From the NCBI GenBank assembly GCA_913046125.1, contig CAJWRL010000015.1:1-14200 (forward strand): a stretch of 14,200 nt of DNA, given 5' to 3'. The notes beneath the pieces were generated by a model. It had not been told where the DNA came from and ran no database searches. It saw only the letters and a program-made list of their open reading frames with translations. This DNA is from an uncultured Gammaproteobacteria bacterium. Lineage in GTDB: Bacteria > Pseudomonadota > Gammaproteobacteria > GCA-002705445 > GCA-002716945. Positions 6,834-14,198 of the stretch are shown here, piece after piece. The position numbers were made by a program, and so were the translations under genes. Every line of letters begins with the position of its first letter. Position 1 is the stretch's first letter.

Positions 6834-9409
6834 AGTTTTCCACAACATTGTTTAAATTTCATTTTAGTTACAGGACATCTTTTGTTTCTAGGTACGTCGC
6901 CGTTGCTTGTATTAAGAAGGCATTCTGGGTTATCTGAATGTTTAACAGATTCCTTATGAGCTGTTTCGGTAGTTGAACTATTATTATAATTTTCAATTTT
7001 TATCCTACAGCAAATTTTTAGAATTTCTTTAGTAATATCTGTAAGCATAACGTTAAACATTTCGAATGATTCTCTCTTATACTCATTTTTTGGGTTCTTT
7101 TGAGCATAACCTCTCAAACCTATAGATTGTCTTAGGTAATCCATAGAATTAAGATGATTTCTATATTCTTCATCAACAACAGCAAGTGAAATATTTTTGA
7201 TCAACTCATCACATTCATTAGTTGAAATATTCTTCACATTATCTTTTATTTTTTCTGCTAAAAGAGTTTTGAGATGTCCTTTCAATTTGTCCTCATTAAA
7301 TATATTATCTTCAATCATGTTATGAAAATCTATTTCTACTAAAAAGTCAGTCTTAATCATCTCATTAAAATCATTGAGATCTATGTCATGCTTAAGAAAC
7401 TCATCCTTATTGATTTCAATGAAGTCTTGTACATAATTCTCACAAACTGTTGAGACTAGAGTGTTTCCATTATTACTTAATATATAGTCTCTTTGTTGAT
7501 AAATTAATTTTCTTTGCTCATTAGAAATATCATCATACTCTAAGAGAGTTTTACGTATATCAAAGTTATGTGCCTCAACTCTTTTTTGGGCATTTTCAAT
7601 AGATTTAGAAACCCACTTATGTTCGATAGCCTCTCCATCTTCCATCCCAAGTTTTTTCATGATTTCTGAGACTTTATCCGAAGCAAAAATTCTCATTAAA
7701 TTATCTTCCAAAGACAAGAAAAATCTTGAAGTCCCTGGATCTCCTTGTCTTCCTGATCTACCCCGTAGTTGATTGTCGATGCGTCTTGACTCATGTCTTT
7801 CTGTACCAACTACATATAGACCGCCTAGTTCCTTGACTTGCATATTTTTTACTTTCCATTCATCTGTTCCTTGATCATTTTTTCCACCCAGTACAATATC
7901 TGTTCCTCTTCCAGCCATATTTGTGGCAATTGTTATTGAACCTAATGCTCCTGCATTTTGAATAATTTCAGCCTCTTTTTGATGATATTTTGCATTTAAT
8001 ACACTGTGAGATATTTTTTTAGATTTAAGTATTTTCGATATATGCTCAGATGATTCAACTGAAGTAGTTCCAACAAGTATGGGCTGTTTTGTTTTATTAA
8101 TTTCTATAATTTCATTTATTATCCTATCGTATTTTTCTTTTTCTGTTAGAAAAACTAAATCTACTTTATCATCTCTAATCATTTTTTTATGAGGTGGTAT
8201 TTGTACTACCTCAAGGTTATAGATTTGCGCGAATTCCTCTGCTTCTGTATCTGCTGTTCCCGTCATACCACATATTTTCTCAAACATCCTAAAGTAATTT
8301 TGAAATGTAATGGCTGCATATGTTTGATTTTCTTGTTTGATACTAACATTCTCTTTAGCTTCAATTGCCTGATGAAGCCCTTCAGACCATCTTCTACCAG
8401 CCATTTTTCTCCCTGTGAATTCATCGATAATAACTATCTCGTTGTTCTCAACAACATAATCTTTATCCTTCTTATAGATCAAGTGTGCTTTGAGACCTGA
8501 GTCAATATGGCTAAACAATTGAATATTGTTTGCATTATATATGTCAGATGATGATTGAATAAGATTATTTGAGAGTAAAAGATTTTCAATAACAGACTGC
8601 CCCTCTTCTGTTAATGATACAGATTTTTGCTTCTCTTCAAGATTATAGTAATTCGTATTACTATCAGATAAAAATTTTCTGATAATCTTGTTTATAGATG
8701 AATATGTGTTATTGATTTTGTTATTAGAGCCAGATATTATTAAAGGAGTTCTAGCTTCATCAATAAGAACAGAGTCGACTTCATCAATGATTGCATAATT
8801 CAAGCTTGTCTGACATTTTTGATCAGAACTGAAAGCCATGTTGTCTCTTAAGTAATCAAAACCTAGCTCATTATTTGTACCATAAATTATATCAGACTTG
8901 TATACACTCTTCCTTTGATCCGGTGCTACCATACTGTTAACGAATCCAACCGACAAACCTAAAAATTCATATATAGAACCCATCCATTTTGAATCACGTT
9001 CAGCAAGATAATCATTTACTGTGACAATGTAGACAGGTTCGCCGCTCAGTGAATTGAGATACGCGGGTAGTGTGCTAACAAGAGTTTTACCCTCTCCTGT
9101 TTTCATTTCACTTATTTTCCCCTCATGAAGTGCAATGCCGCCGAGCAGTTGCTCGTCAAAATGTCTTAGTCCAAGTGTTCTCTTAGATGCTTCTCTTACT
9201 GCAGCATAAGCCTCTTCTAGAAGTTCGTTAAGATTTTGGCAATCAAGGTATCTCTTTTTCAGTTCAAGCGTAAATAATTTTAGTTCCTGATCAGATTTAT
9301 TTTCAAAAACTTGTTCTAAATCATTAATTTTTTTTACTTTAGTAGCATAATCTTTAATTAGCCTAGAGTTTCTACTACCGAATACTTTTTTGAGGATATT
9401 ACCTATCAT
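6830..9409 (-). CDS. secA: Preprotein translocase ATPase SecA
   Basis: The motor that drives preproteins through SecYEG, cycling between cytosol and inner membrane. The 859-residue protein has Walker A MKTGEGKT at 102-109, the DEAD-type DEVDSVLIDEARTPL, VGTTSVESSEHI, ATNMAGRGTDIVLGG, and the NBD2 arginine-finger region ERHESRRIDNQLRGRSGRQGD-like. NBD1, the preprotein cross-linking domain, NBD2 and the helical scaffold/wing are all in order. It is shorter than E. coli SecA (901), mainly in the C-terminal linker. The C-terminal zinc motif, usually CPCGSGKKYKQCH/C, is degenerate here: CPVTKMKFKQCC (845-856) lacks the second cysteine and one residue. There is no secM; a DciA-like gene is divergent instead. 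Its start at 9409 has no clear Shine-Dalgarno. Confidence 0.97.
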   Translation of the reverse strand: MIGNILKKVFGSRNSRLIKDYATKVKKINDLEQVFENKSDQELKLFTLELKKRYLDCQNLNELLEEAYAAVREASKRTLGLRHFDEQLLGGIALHEGKISEMKTGEGKTLVSTLPAYLNSLSGEPVYIVTVNDYLAERDSKWMGSIYEFLGLSVGFVNSMVAPDQRKSVYKSDIIYGTNNELGFDYLRDNMAFSSDQKCQTSLNYAIIDEVDSVLIDEARTPLIISGSNNKINNTYSSINKIIRKFLSDSNTNYYNLEEKQKSVSLTEEGQSVIENLLLSNNLIQSSSDIYNANNIQLFSHIDSGLKAHLIYKKDKDYVVENNEIVIIDEFTGRKMAGRRWSEGLHQAIEAKENVSIKQENQTYAAITFQNYFRMFEKICGMTGTADTEAEEFAQIYNLEVVQIPPHKKMIRDDKVDLVFLTEKEKYDRIINEIIEINKTKQPILVGTTSVESSEHISKILKSKKISHSVLNAKYHQKEAEIIQNAGALGSITIATNMAGRGTDIVLGGKNDQGTDEWKVKNMQVKELGGLYVVGTERHESRRIDNQLRGRSGRQGDPGTSRFFLSLEDNLMRIFASDKVSEIMKKLGMEDGEAIEHKWVSKSIENAQKRVEAHNFDIRKTLLEYDDISNEQRKLIYQQRDYILSNNGNTLVSTVCENYVQDFIEINKDEFLKHDIDLNDFNEMIKTDFLVEIDFHNMIEDNIFNEDKLKGHLKTLLAEKIKDNVKNISTNECDELIKNISLAVVDEEYRNHLNSMDYLRQSIGLRGYAQKNPKNEYKRESFEMFNVMLTDITKEILKICCRIKIENYNNSSTTETAHKESVKHSDNPECLLNTSNGDVPRNKRCPVTKMKFKQCCGKL

Positions 9410-9458
9410 ATTTTATACATTACGAAATATGGTTTATCATACAATAAATGGATGCTAT

Positions 9459-9725
9459 ATGAAAAAGATATCGAATTTTATACCCAATAAAATACTCAGA
9501 AAAAAAGAGATTATTGATGAGTTAGATGAGATCCTTGTCAAGGCAGCAGATGATCAAATGAAAGATAAAATTCATGTAATTAACTATACCGAAAGCAGTA
9601 TAACTATAGAGTGTGACAGCAGCTCAGTTAGTTCAATAGTTAAATTCGAGAAAGAAAAATATTTAGAAATATTTAAAAATTATGGTTTATATAACATTCA
9701 GGATTTAAAAATTAAAATCAAATAG
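9459..9725 (+). CDS. DciA-like (DUF721) protein
   Basis: An 88-residue protein resembling the short gammaproteobacterial DUF721/DciA proteins; DciA loads or helps the replicative helicase DnaB in bacteria lacking DnaC. The visible signature is the C-terminal beta-alpha-beta part: [20 protein letters not shown], then YLEIFKNYG, then [10 protein letters not shown], matching the family pattern of a beta strand, a helix reading like WA-x-x-LR-x-x, and a final strand. The position between lpxC and secA, convergent to lpxC and divergent from secA, is also typical. I chose ATG 9459 because it begins with MKKISNFIP at the right family length; an upstream in-frame ATG at 9390 would run inside secA. 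A four-codon ORF (9448-9462) ends in TGA overlapping this ATG. The 3' end overlaps that of lpxC by eight bases. Confidence 0.72.
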   Translation: MKKISNFIPNKILRKKEIIDELDEILVKAADDQMKDKIHVINYTESSITIECDSSSVSSIVKFEKEKYLEIFKNYGLYNIQDLKIKIK

Positions 9726-10626
9726 ACTCAGTAATATGTGTGAATAATATCGGCGCCTTATCCTCATCTTCAATAATTACCTGTTCCCATGCACTTTCAT
9801 TGTTTACAAGTTCTCGAAGCAAAAGATTATTGAGATGATGTCCTGATTTAAAAGCAGAGAAAGATCCAATTAAGCTATGTCCAAGAAGGTACAAGTCTCC
9901 AATTGCATCTAGTATCTTATGTTTTACAAACTCATCTTTGTATCGTAATCCATCTTCATTAACAATTTTATAATCGTCTATCACAATTGCATTGTTAACA
10001 CTTCCCCCTAGTGCTAAATTATTTTTTCTCAAATTCTCTATATCTTTTGCAAAGCCAAAAGTTCTTGCCCGGCTTACTTGGCTTAAGTATGAAATTGTTG
10101 AAAAGTCTATAGTCGAGGTTTGGGTTTCCTTTGGAAAAGAAGGATGGTTAAAGTCAATTGTAAAAGCAACCTTAAATCCATCAAATGGCTCAATTTTAGC
10201 CCATTTATCATTTTGTTTTACTTCGATGTCTTTCGTAATTTTAATAAATTTCTTGGGATGGTTTTGTTCTTTGATGCCTGCTGATTGTATTAGAAAAACA
10301 AATGGACGTGAACTTCCGTCCATTATAGGAACTTCAGGACCATCTAATTCAATTGTTGCGTTATCAATACCTAAACCTGCTAAAGCAGATAGTAAATGCT
10401 CAACCGTCGATACAGAGGCTTTACCATTTGAAATTGTAGTAGAAAGTCTTGTATCGTGAACATTTTTCAGAGATGCCGTAATAGGCTCGCTGGTCATATC
10501 GGTGCGGACGAACACTATGCCTCTGTCCGGCTGTCCGGGATTTATTCTCAAATTAATTTTCTTACCAGTATGGAGGCCTACGCCCGTAGCGGTTATACTG
10601 CTAGATAATGTTCTTTGTTTTAACAT
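9718..10626 (-). CDS. lpxC: UDP-3-O-acyl-N-acetylglucosamine deacetylase LpxC
   Basis: Zinc amidase that commits UDP-3-O-acyl-GlcNAc to lipid A synthesis, in the cytosol. The 302-residue protein carries the full active site: [10 protein letters not shown] with Glu76 and zinc ligand His77, the HKILDAIGD segment with zinc ligands His236 and Asp240, and SGHHLNN with general-acid His263. These sit two positions before the E. coli equivalents (E78, H79, H238, D242, H265). The N-terminus [21 protein letters not shown] is exactly family-like, so the start is secure. Upstream, only 64 bp separate it from ftsA, where ftsZ is normally found. A -10/-35-like pair lies in that gap, just six bases before the ATG, and no Shine-Dalgarno is visible, so lpxC may have its own leaderless transcript. 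Confidence 0.97.
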   Translation of the reverse strand: MLKQRTLSSSITATGVGLHTGKKINLRINPGQPDRGIVFVRTDMTSEPITASLKNVHDTRLSTTISNGKASVSTVEHLLSALAGLGIDNATIELDGPEVPIMDGSSRPFVFLIQSAGIKEQNHPKKFIKITKDIEVKQNDKWAKIEPFDGFKVAFTIDFNHPSFPKETQTSTIDFSTISYLSQVSRARTFGFAKDIENLRKNNLALGGSVNNAIVIDDYKIVNEDGLRYKDEFVKHKILDAIGDLYLLGHSLIGSFSAFKSGHHLNNLLLRELVNNESAWEQVIIEDEDKAPILFTHITESI

Positions 10627-10632
10627 ACGAAA

Positions 10633-10661
10633 ATTCTATCAAAATGTCATAAATCTTACAA
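10633..10661 (-). promoter_or_regulatory. Candidate lpxC promoter (leaderless)
   Basis: On the minus strand TTGTAA (10661-10656, four of six matches to the -35 consensus) and TAGAAT (10638-10633, five of six to the -10) are separated by exactly 17 bp. The -10 ends six bases before the lpxC ATG, so transcription would start at about the A of the ATG. A second TATAAT (10669-10664) lies further upstream, with a poor -35. Inference from sequence only. Confidence 0.45.
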
Positions 10662-10690
10662 ATTATAATGATTAGACAAGAGTATAGTGC

Positions 10691-11935
10691 TTAAAGTTCT
10701 TTCTGAAAATAATCAGATAGCTTCTTTGCGTATCTATCAAACATAGAGCCAATTTTAGAAGTATACTTATTCTTTGATGACATCAAATTCAGCTCTCTAT
10801 GCCTGTATAAGAGCAATCCTACAGCTGTGGAATATCTAGTTTTTCCACGAAGATCCTCAAGTCCTTTTATTGATTTTGGAGATCCTATCCTTGATGGTTT
10901 TTGAAAATAGGATTCTGCAAAATTATCCAATCCCTCAAGTTTTGCACCACCTCCTGTGAACACTAATCCCGCTCTTATTTTGCTAGAATAACCACTGTTA
11001 ACAATTTCTTTTTGTATTGCATCAAATATTTCATTAACTCTAGCTGCAATAATTTGTGATAGTATGGTTTTTGTAGTTTCAGTGTCTGGCTTATCAGAAA
11101 CTGATGGTACAGGAATTTTTACATCCATATCACTATTTGATGAAACACAACCGTATTGTATTTTTATCTCTTCGGCTGCGTCTAATGATGTACACAGTAT
11201 TATTCTTATATCGTTCGTAACCATCTGGCTACCGATTGGAATAACAGCAGTATGTTTGATAGTGCCGTCTGTGAAAATTGCTATGTCAGTCGTTCCACAA
11301 CCAATATCAATTAGACAAACACCTAAATCGCGCTCTTCATTAGACAGGACAGCTTCACTTGAGGCTACTGGCTGAAGAACGAAATCATCAATCTCTAATA
11401 AACTATTATTTATACACTTAGTTAAATTTCTCTTTGCTGTTGATGATGTGGTAATAATATGAACATTTGCCTCAAGTCTCGCTCCTGCCATGCCTAATGG
11501 CTCTTTAATACCTGATTGCCCGTCAATAGTATAATGTTGCTCTATAGAGTGAAGTATCTCTTGATCTTTAGGAATCTGAATATTTTGTGCGTTATTTAGT
11601 ACCTTCTCTTTATCCTCGGGAGTGACCTCATCATTAAGTATATTCACTGCACCGTTCCCGTTGTAACTTTGTATGTGATTCCCAGCAATGCCTGTAGTTA
11701 CAGATTGAATATTACAAGTGGACATTGAGCTGGCTTTTTCTTTTGCCCGTCGAATACTGGACACAGTTGCATCTATCTCAGAAATTATACCCTTATTAAG
11801 ACCACTACATGGCTCATTGCCAATACCTATGATCCTCAATTCTCCCTTATCATCAATATCGGCCACAAGGCATAAGACTTTAGATGTGCCTATGTCTAGC
11901 GCCACAAGAGTATCCGTGCTTTTTACATTACTCAT
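10691..11935 (-). CDS. ftsA: Cell division protein FtsA
   Basis: Actin-like ATPase that tethers FtsZ filaments to the inner membrane and recruits later divisome proteins. The 414-residue protein has phosphate-1 loop ALDIGTSKVLCLV (13-25), phosphate-2 LIDIGCGTTDIAIF (208-221) and adenosine motif FTGGGAKLEG (326-335). The SHS2 (1C) domain lies between about 84 and 165. The C-terminal amphipathic helix RYAKKLSDYFQKEL, which resembles the membrane-targeting tail of E. coli FtsA, is intact. It follows ftsQ with a 28-base gap holding a -10-like TATAAT eight bases before the ATG. Downstream, the expected ftsZ is missing and lpxC comes next. FtsA appears fully functional, so FtsZ is likely encoded elsewhere. 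Confidence 0.96.
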   Translation of the reverse strand: MSNVKSTDTLVALDIGTSKVLCLVADIDDKGELRIIGIGNEPCSGLNKGIISEIDATVSSIRRAKEKASSMSTCNIQSVTTGIAGNHIQSYNGNGAVNILNDEVTPEDKEKVLNNAQNIQIPKDQEILHSIEQHYTIDGQSGIKEPLGMAGARLEANVHIITTSSTAKRNLTKCINNSLLEIDDFVLQPVASSEAVLSNEERDLGVCLIDIGCGTTDIAIFTDGTIKHTAVIPIGSQMVTNDIRIILCTSLDAAEEIKIQYGCVSSNSDMDVKIPVPSVSDKPDTETTKTILSQIIAARVNEIFDAIQKEIVNSGYSSKIRAGLVFTGGGAKLEGLDNFAESYFQKPSRIGSPKSIKGLEDLRGKTRYSTAVGLLLYRHRELNLMSSKNKYTSKIGSMFDRYAKKLSDYFQKEL

Positions 11936-11939
11936 TAAA

Positions 11940-11952
11940 AGATATTATATCT
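11940..11952 (-). promoter_or_regulatory. Candidate ftsA -10 element within an inverted repeat
   Basis: The minus strand reads AGATATAATATCT, an inverted repeat with 6-bp arms and a central A, containing a consensus -10 TATAAT at 11949-11944. It ends eight bases before the ftsA ATG, the same spacing as at rluD and bamD. No good -35 was found 16-18 bp upstream. It may add an internal, leaderless ftsA transcript to read-through from ftsQ. Confidence 0.4.
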
Positions 11953-11963
11953 CATTTAATCTC

Positions 11964-12608
11964 TTATTTGATAGCAAAACCATTCGAATATCTCATATCA
12001 ATTGACTTAATTTCTCTTTTAAACAACTTCTGAAGGTCATGAAATGTGACTACTAATCTATTGAGATTATTCTCATAATTGACTCTGTCAGATATTAAGA
12101 TATTTGCGGATGTAAATACTTTTATGATAGAGTCATGAATTTCAATTTTTTTAATGTCCAGATCAATTTTTTTCAATAATTTACTAGTTAGAATCATTGT
12201 ATTCATGGAGCTTTGACTATCATTTGTATGATCAATTATGATTGGTAAGTCTAGTTGCATCAATGATGCTCCAATAACAGTTCCATCTATCGTCATAATC
12301 TTTGAGTTATAAATAGCATATGGTTGTTGAGGTATGATAATTATCTCTAGCGTATCTGGAAAAGACTTCTTTATTTTAACATCTCTTATCCAGTCATCGG
12401 ATCTTATATTTCTTTTAACATCACTTAAGTCAAGAGATAGTAGATCTTGACCATGAATTGAAACAACTATATCGTTGATTTTTTCAGTGTCATAATTAGA
12501 GGTAGTTGACGTGATTTCAACTTCTTCAATTGGATAAACAAAATAGTCTGATATATACAAAATGAGACTAAGTATAAAAAAAAATATTACGATAAAAATT
12601 TTAGGCAT
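11964..12608 (-). CDS. ftsQ: Cell division protein FtsQ
   Basis: Bitopic inner-membrane protein linking early and late divisome proteins through FtsB and FtsL. A short cytoplasmic end (MPK) precedes one transmembrane helix (about residues 4-22). A periplasmic POTRA domain follows (about 27-96: VYPIEEVEITSTT, DLLSLDLSDVKRNI, WIRDVKIKKSFPDTLEIII). Next is the FtsQ beta domain with QQPYAIY and the C-terminal IDMRYSNGFAIK. At 214 residues it is on the short side (E. coli 276), chiefly through a very short cytoplasmic segment. Its ATG lies within the last codons of ddl (8-bp overlap). The order ddl-ftsQ-ftsA is canonical. Confidence 0.93.
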   Translation of the reverse strand: MPKIFIVIFFFILSLILYISDYFVYPIEEVEITSTTSNYDTEKINDIVVSIHGQDLLSLDLSDVKRNIRSDDWIRDVKIKKSFPDTLEIIIIPQQPYAIYNSKIMTIDGTVIGASLMQLDLPIIIDHTNDSQSSMNTMILTSKLLKKIDLDIKKIEIHDSIIKVFTSANILISDRVNYENNLNRLVVTFHDLQKLFKREIKSIDMRYSNGFAIK

Positions 12609-13503
12609 TGATACCCATTATTTCCAGAATAAGTTGGTAATAACTTAAGCCATATTCACTGGCTGCTTTAGGAACTAAGCTGTGATCTGTCATACCCGGT
12701 ATTGTATTAATCTCAAGCAGGATTATTGAATTATCATTGATAAAGAAATCGACTCTTGCCCATGTCTTGCATCCTAGAGAATTGAATGACTTCATAACTT
12801 GATCACCGATTATGCCAACCATTTCTGAACTTAGCTCAGGGAATAAAAATTTTGTTTCCTCAGATTTATACTTTGCATCAAAATCATAAAAATCATTGGA
12901 AGGGATGATCTTTATAATCGGCAGAACTTTATCATTAAGTATAGCGGCTGTATATTCATCAGAAGATATTTTTTTCTCTATCATAAATTCTCTATTATTT
13001 TTATTTAGTAAAAAATTGTCAAAATCTTCATTGCTTTTAATTTGAAATATATTATTACTTGAGCCAGAGCATGTGTCCTTTATGAAAAATGTTTTGCCAT
13101 AGAATTTTGTCAGGTCTTGGTAATTTTGATCTGAATAAATCTCAAAATCTGGTGTTTTTAAATTGTGTTCTCTCCATATTTTTTTAGTCTTGAACTTATT
13201 AAACGATAAATATGAGGAATGAGAGTTAGAGCCACAATATTTAACATCAAGATCATCCAAATAACTTTGTATTTTTCCATCCTCACCACCCTCGCCATGA
13301 ACAAGATTAAATACTAAGTCTATAGAGTGGTTGCGCAAAAAAGATTTCAAATCATGGTATGAGTCTCTCTTGATATCAAATAAAACAACATTATGTTTAT
13401 TTTCAAAGAGGGTTTTATATACATCTTTAGAACTTTTTAAAGAAATCTCTCTCTCATTAGACCAGCCACCTCCCAAAATACAAATATTACAATCCTTGTT
13501 CAT
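12601..13503 (-). CDS. ddl: D-alanine--D-alanine ligase Ddl
   Basis: ATP-grasp enzyme that makes the D-Ala-D-Ala dipeptide for peptidoglycan stem peptides, in the cytosol. The 300 residues include GGGWSNEREISLKSS (11-25), FNLVHGEGGEDGKIQ (65-79), the loop FYDFDAKY (205-212), WARVDFF with Asp252, and LEINTIPGMTDHSLVPKAA with metal ligands Glu264 and Asn266. The glycine-rich ATP loop reads KDTCSGSSN where KPxxxGSS is usual; the KP-to-KD change is mildly unusual. The length is normal for the short DdlB type. The ATG overlaps the murB TGA by four bases (ATGA). Position between murB and ftsQ is standard. Confidence 0.96.
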   Translation of the reverse strand: MNKDCNICILGGGWSNEREISLKSSKDVYKTLFENKHNVVLFDIKRDSYHDLKSFLRNHSIDLVFNLVHGEGGEDGKIQSYLDDLDVKYCGSNSHSSYLSFNKFKTKKIWREHNLKTPDFEIYSDQNYQDLTKFYGKTFFIKDTCSGSSNNIFQIKSNEDFDNFLLNKNNREFMIEKKISSDEYTAAILNDKVLPIIKIIPSNDFYDFDAKYKSEETKFLFPELSSEMVGIIGDQVMKSFNSLGCKTWARVDFFINDNSIILLEINTIPGMTDHSLVPKAASEYGLSYYQLILEIMGINA

Positions 13504-13880
13504 TTTAAGAGAATTACTTCCTCATCAAGTTTTACGCTGAATTTAGAAGCTATTACCTCTTTTACTCGTCTTAATAAAACTAGGAAATCTCTGTAAGTAC
13601 CTGAGCCATCATTAATAAAATAGTTTGAGTGTTTGTGAGAGATATATATGCCTCCAACACGAGAACCCTTCAATTGTGCACTGTCGATTAATCTAGCCGC
13701 ATGATCTCCCGATGGATTTCTAAATATACAACCACATGATAGCTGATTTATTGGTTGACTAATTTTTCTCTTTTGATTGAGCAAATTAAGAAGGTTCATA
13801 TCAAAATTAGTTGTATGTTTGAAAAGCTTAACAGATATTATAATCGGTTTTGTGATGTATCTTCCGATAAATTTCTTCAT
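13500..13880 (-). CDS. murB: MurB C-terminal part, truncated at a sequence junction
   Basis: The C-terminal domain of UDP-N-acetylenolpyruvoylglucosamine reductase, which reduces the enolpyruvyl group to make UDP-MurNAc. Matching motifs are KRKISQP, SCGCIFRNPSGDHAARLID, GGIYISHKHSNYFIN and the final LDEEVILLK. The proton-donor position (Ser in E. coli, GSFFKNP) appears to be Cys51 here, a swap I recall from other MurBs; the C-terminal catalytic Glu is probably Glu121. Only about 110 residues look like MurB; the FAD-binding part of about 200 residues is missing. Homology fades upstream of about 13,830-13,850, where the opposite strand carries phage-like coding sequence, and the residues MKKFIGRYIT are probably not MurB. 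The ATG at 13880 is only the first ATG in an open frame, not a believable start. Confidence 0.88.
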   Translation of the reverse strand: MKKFIGRYITKPIIISVKLFKHTTNFDMNLLNLLNQKRKISQPINQLSCGCIFRNPSGDHAARLIDSAQLKGSRVGGIYISHKHSNYFINDGSGTYRDFLVLLRRVKEVIASKFSVKLDEEVILLK

Positions 13881-14013
13881 TTTGCCAATGTTTGCAGGAG
13901 AAATTGCAAATCAAGAAATTATAGGATTTTTACAGATTACTGCAATCTTTACTCTAGTAGCATTTGTTAGAAAATATGCAGTGAGAAGATGGTTCTCAAA
14001 GATGAGGTTTTAG
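13777..14013 (+). CDS. Phage-like small membrane protein (DUF7220-type), 5' end uncertain
   Basis: The believable part runs from about codon SLTDIIIGF (13825) to the stop at 14013. It has a hydrophobic stretch (IIIGFVMYLPINFFILPMFAG), a second one (LQITAIFTLVAFV) and the ending RKYAVRRWFSKMRF. The pattern of two helices followed by FT-x-VxxxR-x-Y-xx-RR-x-F is one I associate with a small membrane protein common in tailed phages (DUF7220-type). The first in-frame ATG, at 13777, lies within sequence that codes for MurB on the other strand, so the original N-terminus was probably lost at the junction. The function of this family is unknown to me. The next gene begins six bases after its stop. 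Confidence 0.5.
   Translation: MSKLRRFISKLVVCLKSLTDIIIGFVMYLPINFFILPMFAGEIANQEIIGFLQITAIFTLVAFVRKYAVRRWFSKMRF
13815..13860. other. Junction between murB and phage-like DNA
   Basis: Left of this interval the minus strand encodes conserved MurB sequence; right of it the plus strand encodes a phage-type small membrane protein and the MurB frame loses its motifs. An AAGCTT hexamer lies at 13824-13829 inside the interval. Equivalent hexamers occur about five more times in the window (for example near 1458, 2615, 4081, 4167 and 8802), so the coincidence is suggestive rather than proof of a joining artefact. No direct repeat, integrase or tRNA is seen here. Confidence 0.6.
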
Positions 14014-14018
14014 GAACA

Positions 14019-14198
14019 ATGACATTAGTTAGATGTAATTTGTGTGGATGGGAAACTGATGACCAAGAGCATAATAGAATTAGTAGACATGAAAATCATC
14101 ATGAAGGAACTGAAATGTTTGTTGTAGGACGACAAGGAAGACAAAGAAGAGCAAGAAATAGAATTATTGGTAAAGTAAAATGGATTTTCATTTGTTGA
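14019..14198 (+). CDS. Small C2H2-like zinc-binding protein, phage-like context
   Basis: A 59-residue basic protein. I chose ATG 14019 because TAGGAA just upstream is a fair Shine-Dalgarno at good spacing and it avoids overlap with the preceding gene; ATG 13989 would add ten residues. The N-terminal part has VRCNLCGWET followed by a histidine-rich stretch RISRHENHH, which could make a Cys2-His2 zinc site. A basic stretch, GRQGRQRRARNR, and KVKWIFIC follow. I recognise no named family. Small zinc and basic proteins like this are common in phages and also in marine archaea. Unlike the chromosomal genes here it has a visible ribosome binding site. It ends two bases before the window edge. Confidence 0.55.
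   Translation: MTLVRCNLCGWETDDQEHNRISRHENHHEGTEMFVVGRQGRQRRARNRIIGKVKWIFIC

Noticed and set aside
9992..10459. Long open frame of 155 codons on the plus strand opposite lpxC
   Set aside because: The minus strand holds LpxC with every zinc ligand intact; the opposite frame has no recognisable motif and is a shadow of the coding strand.
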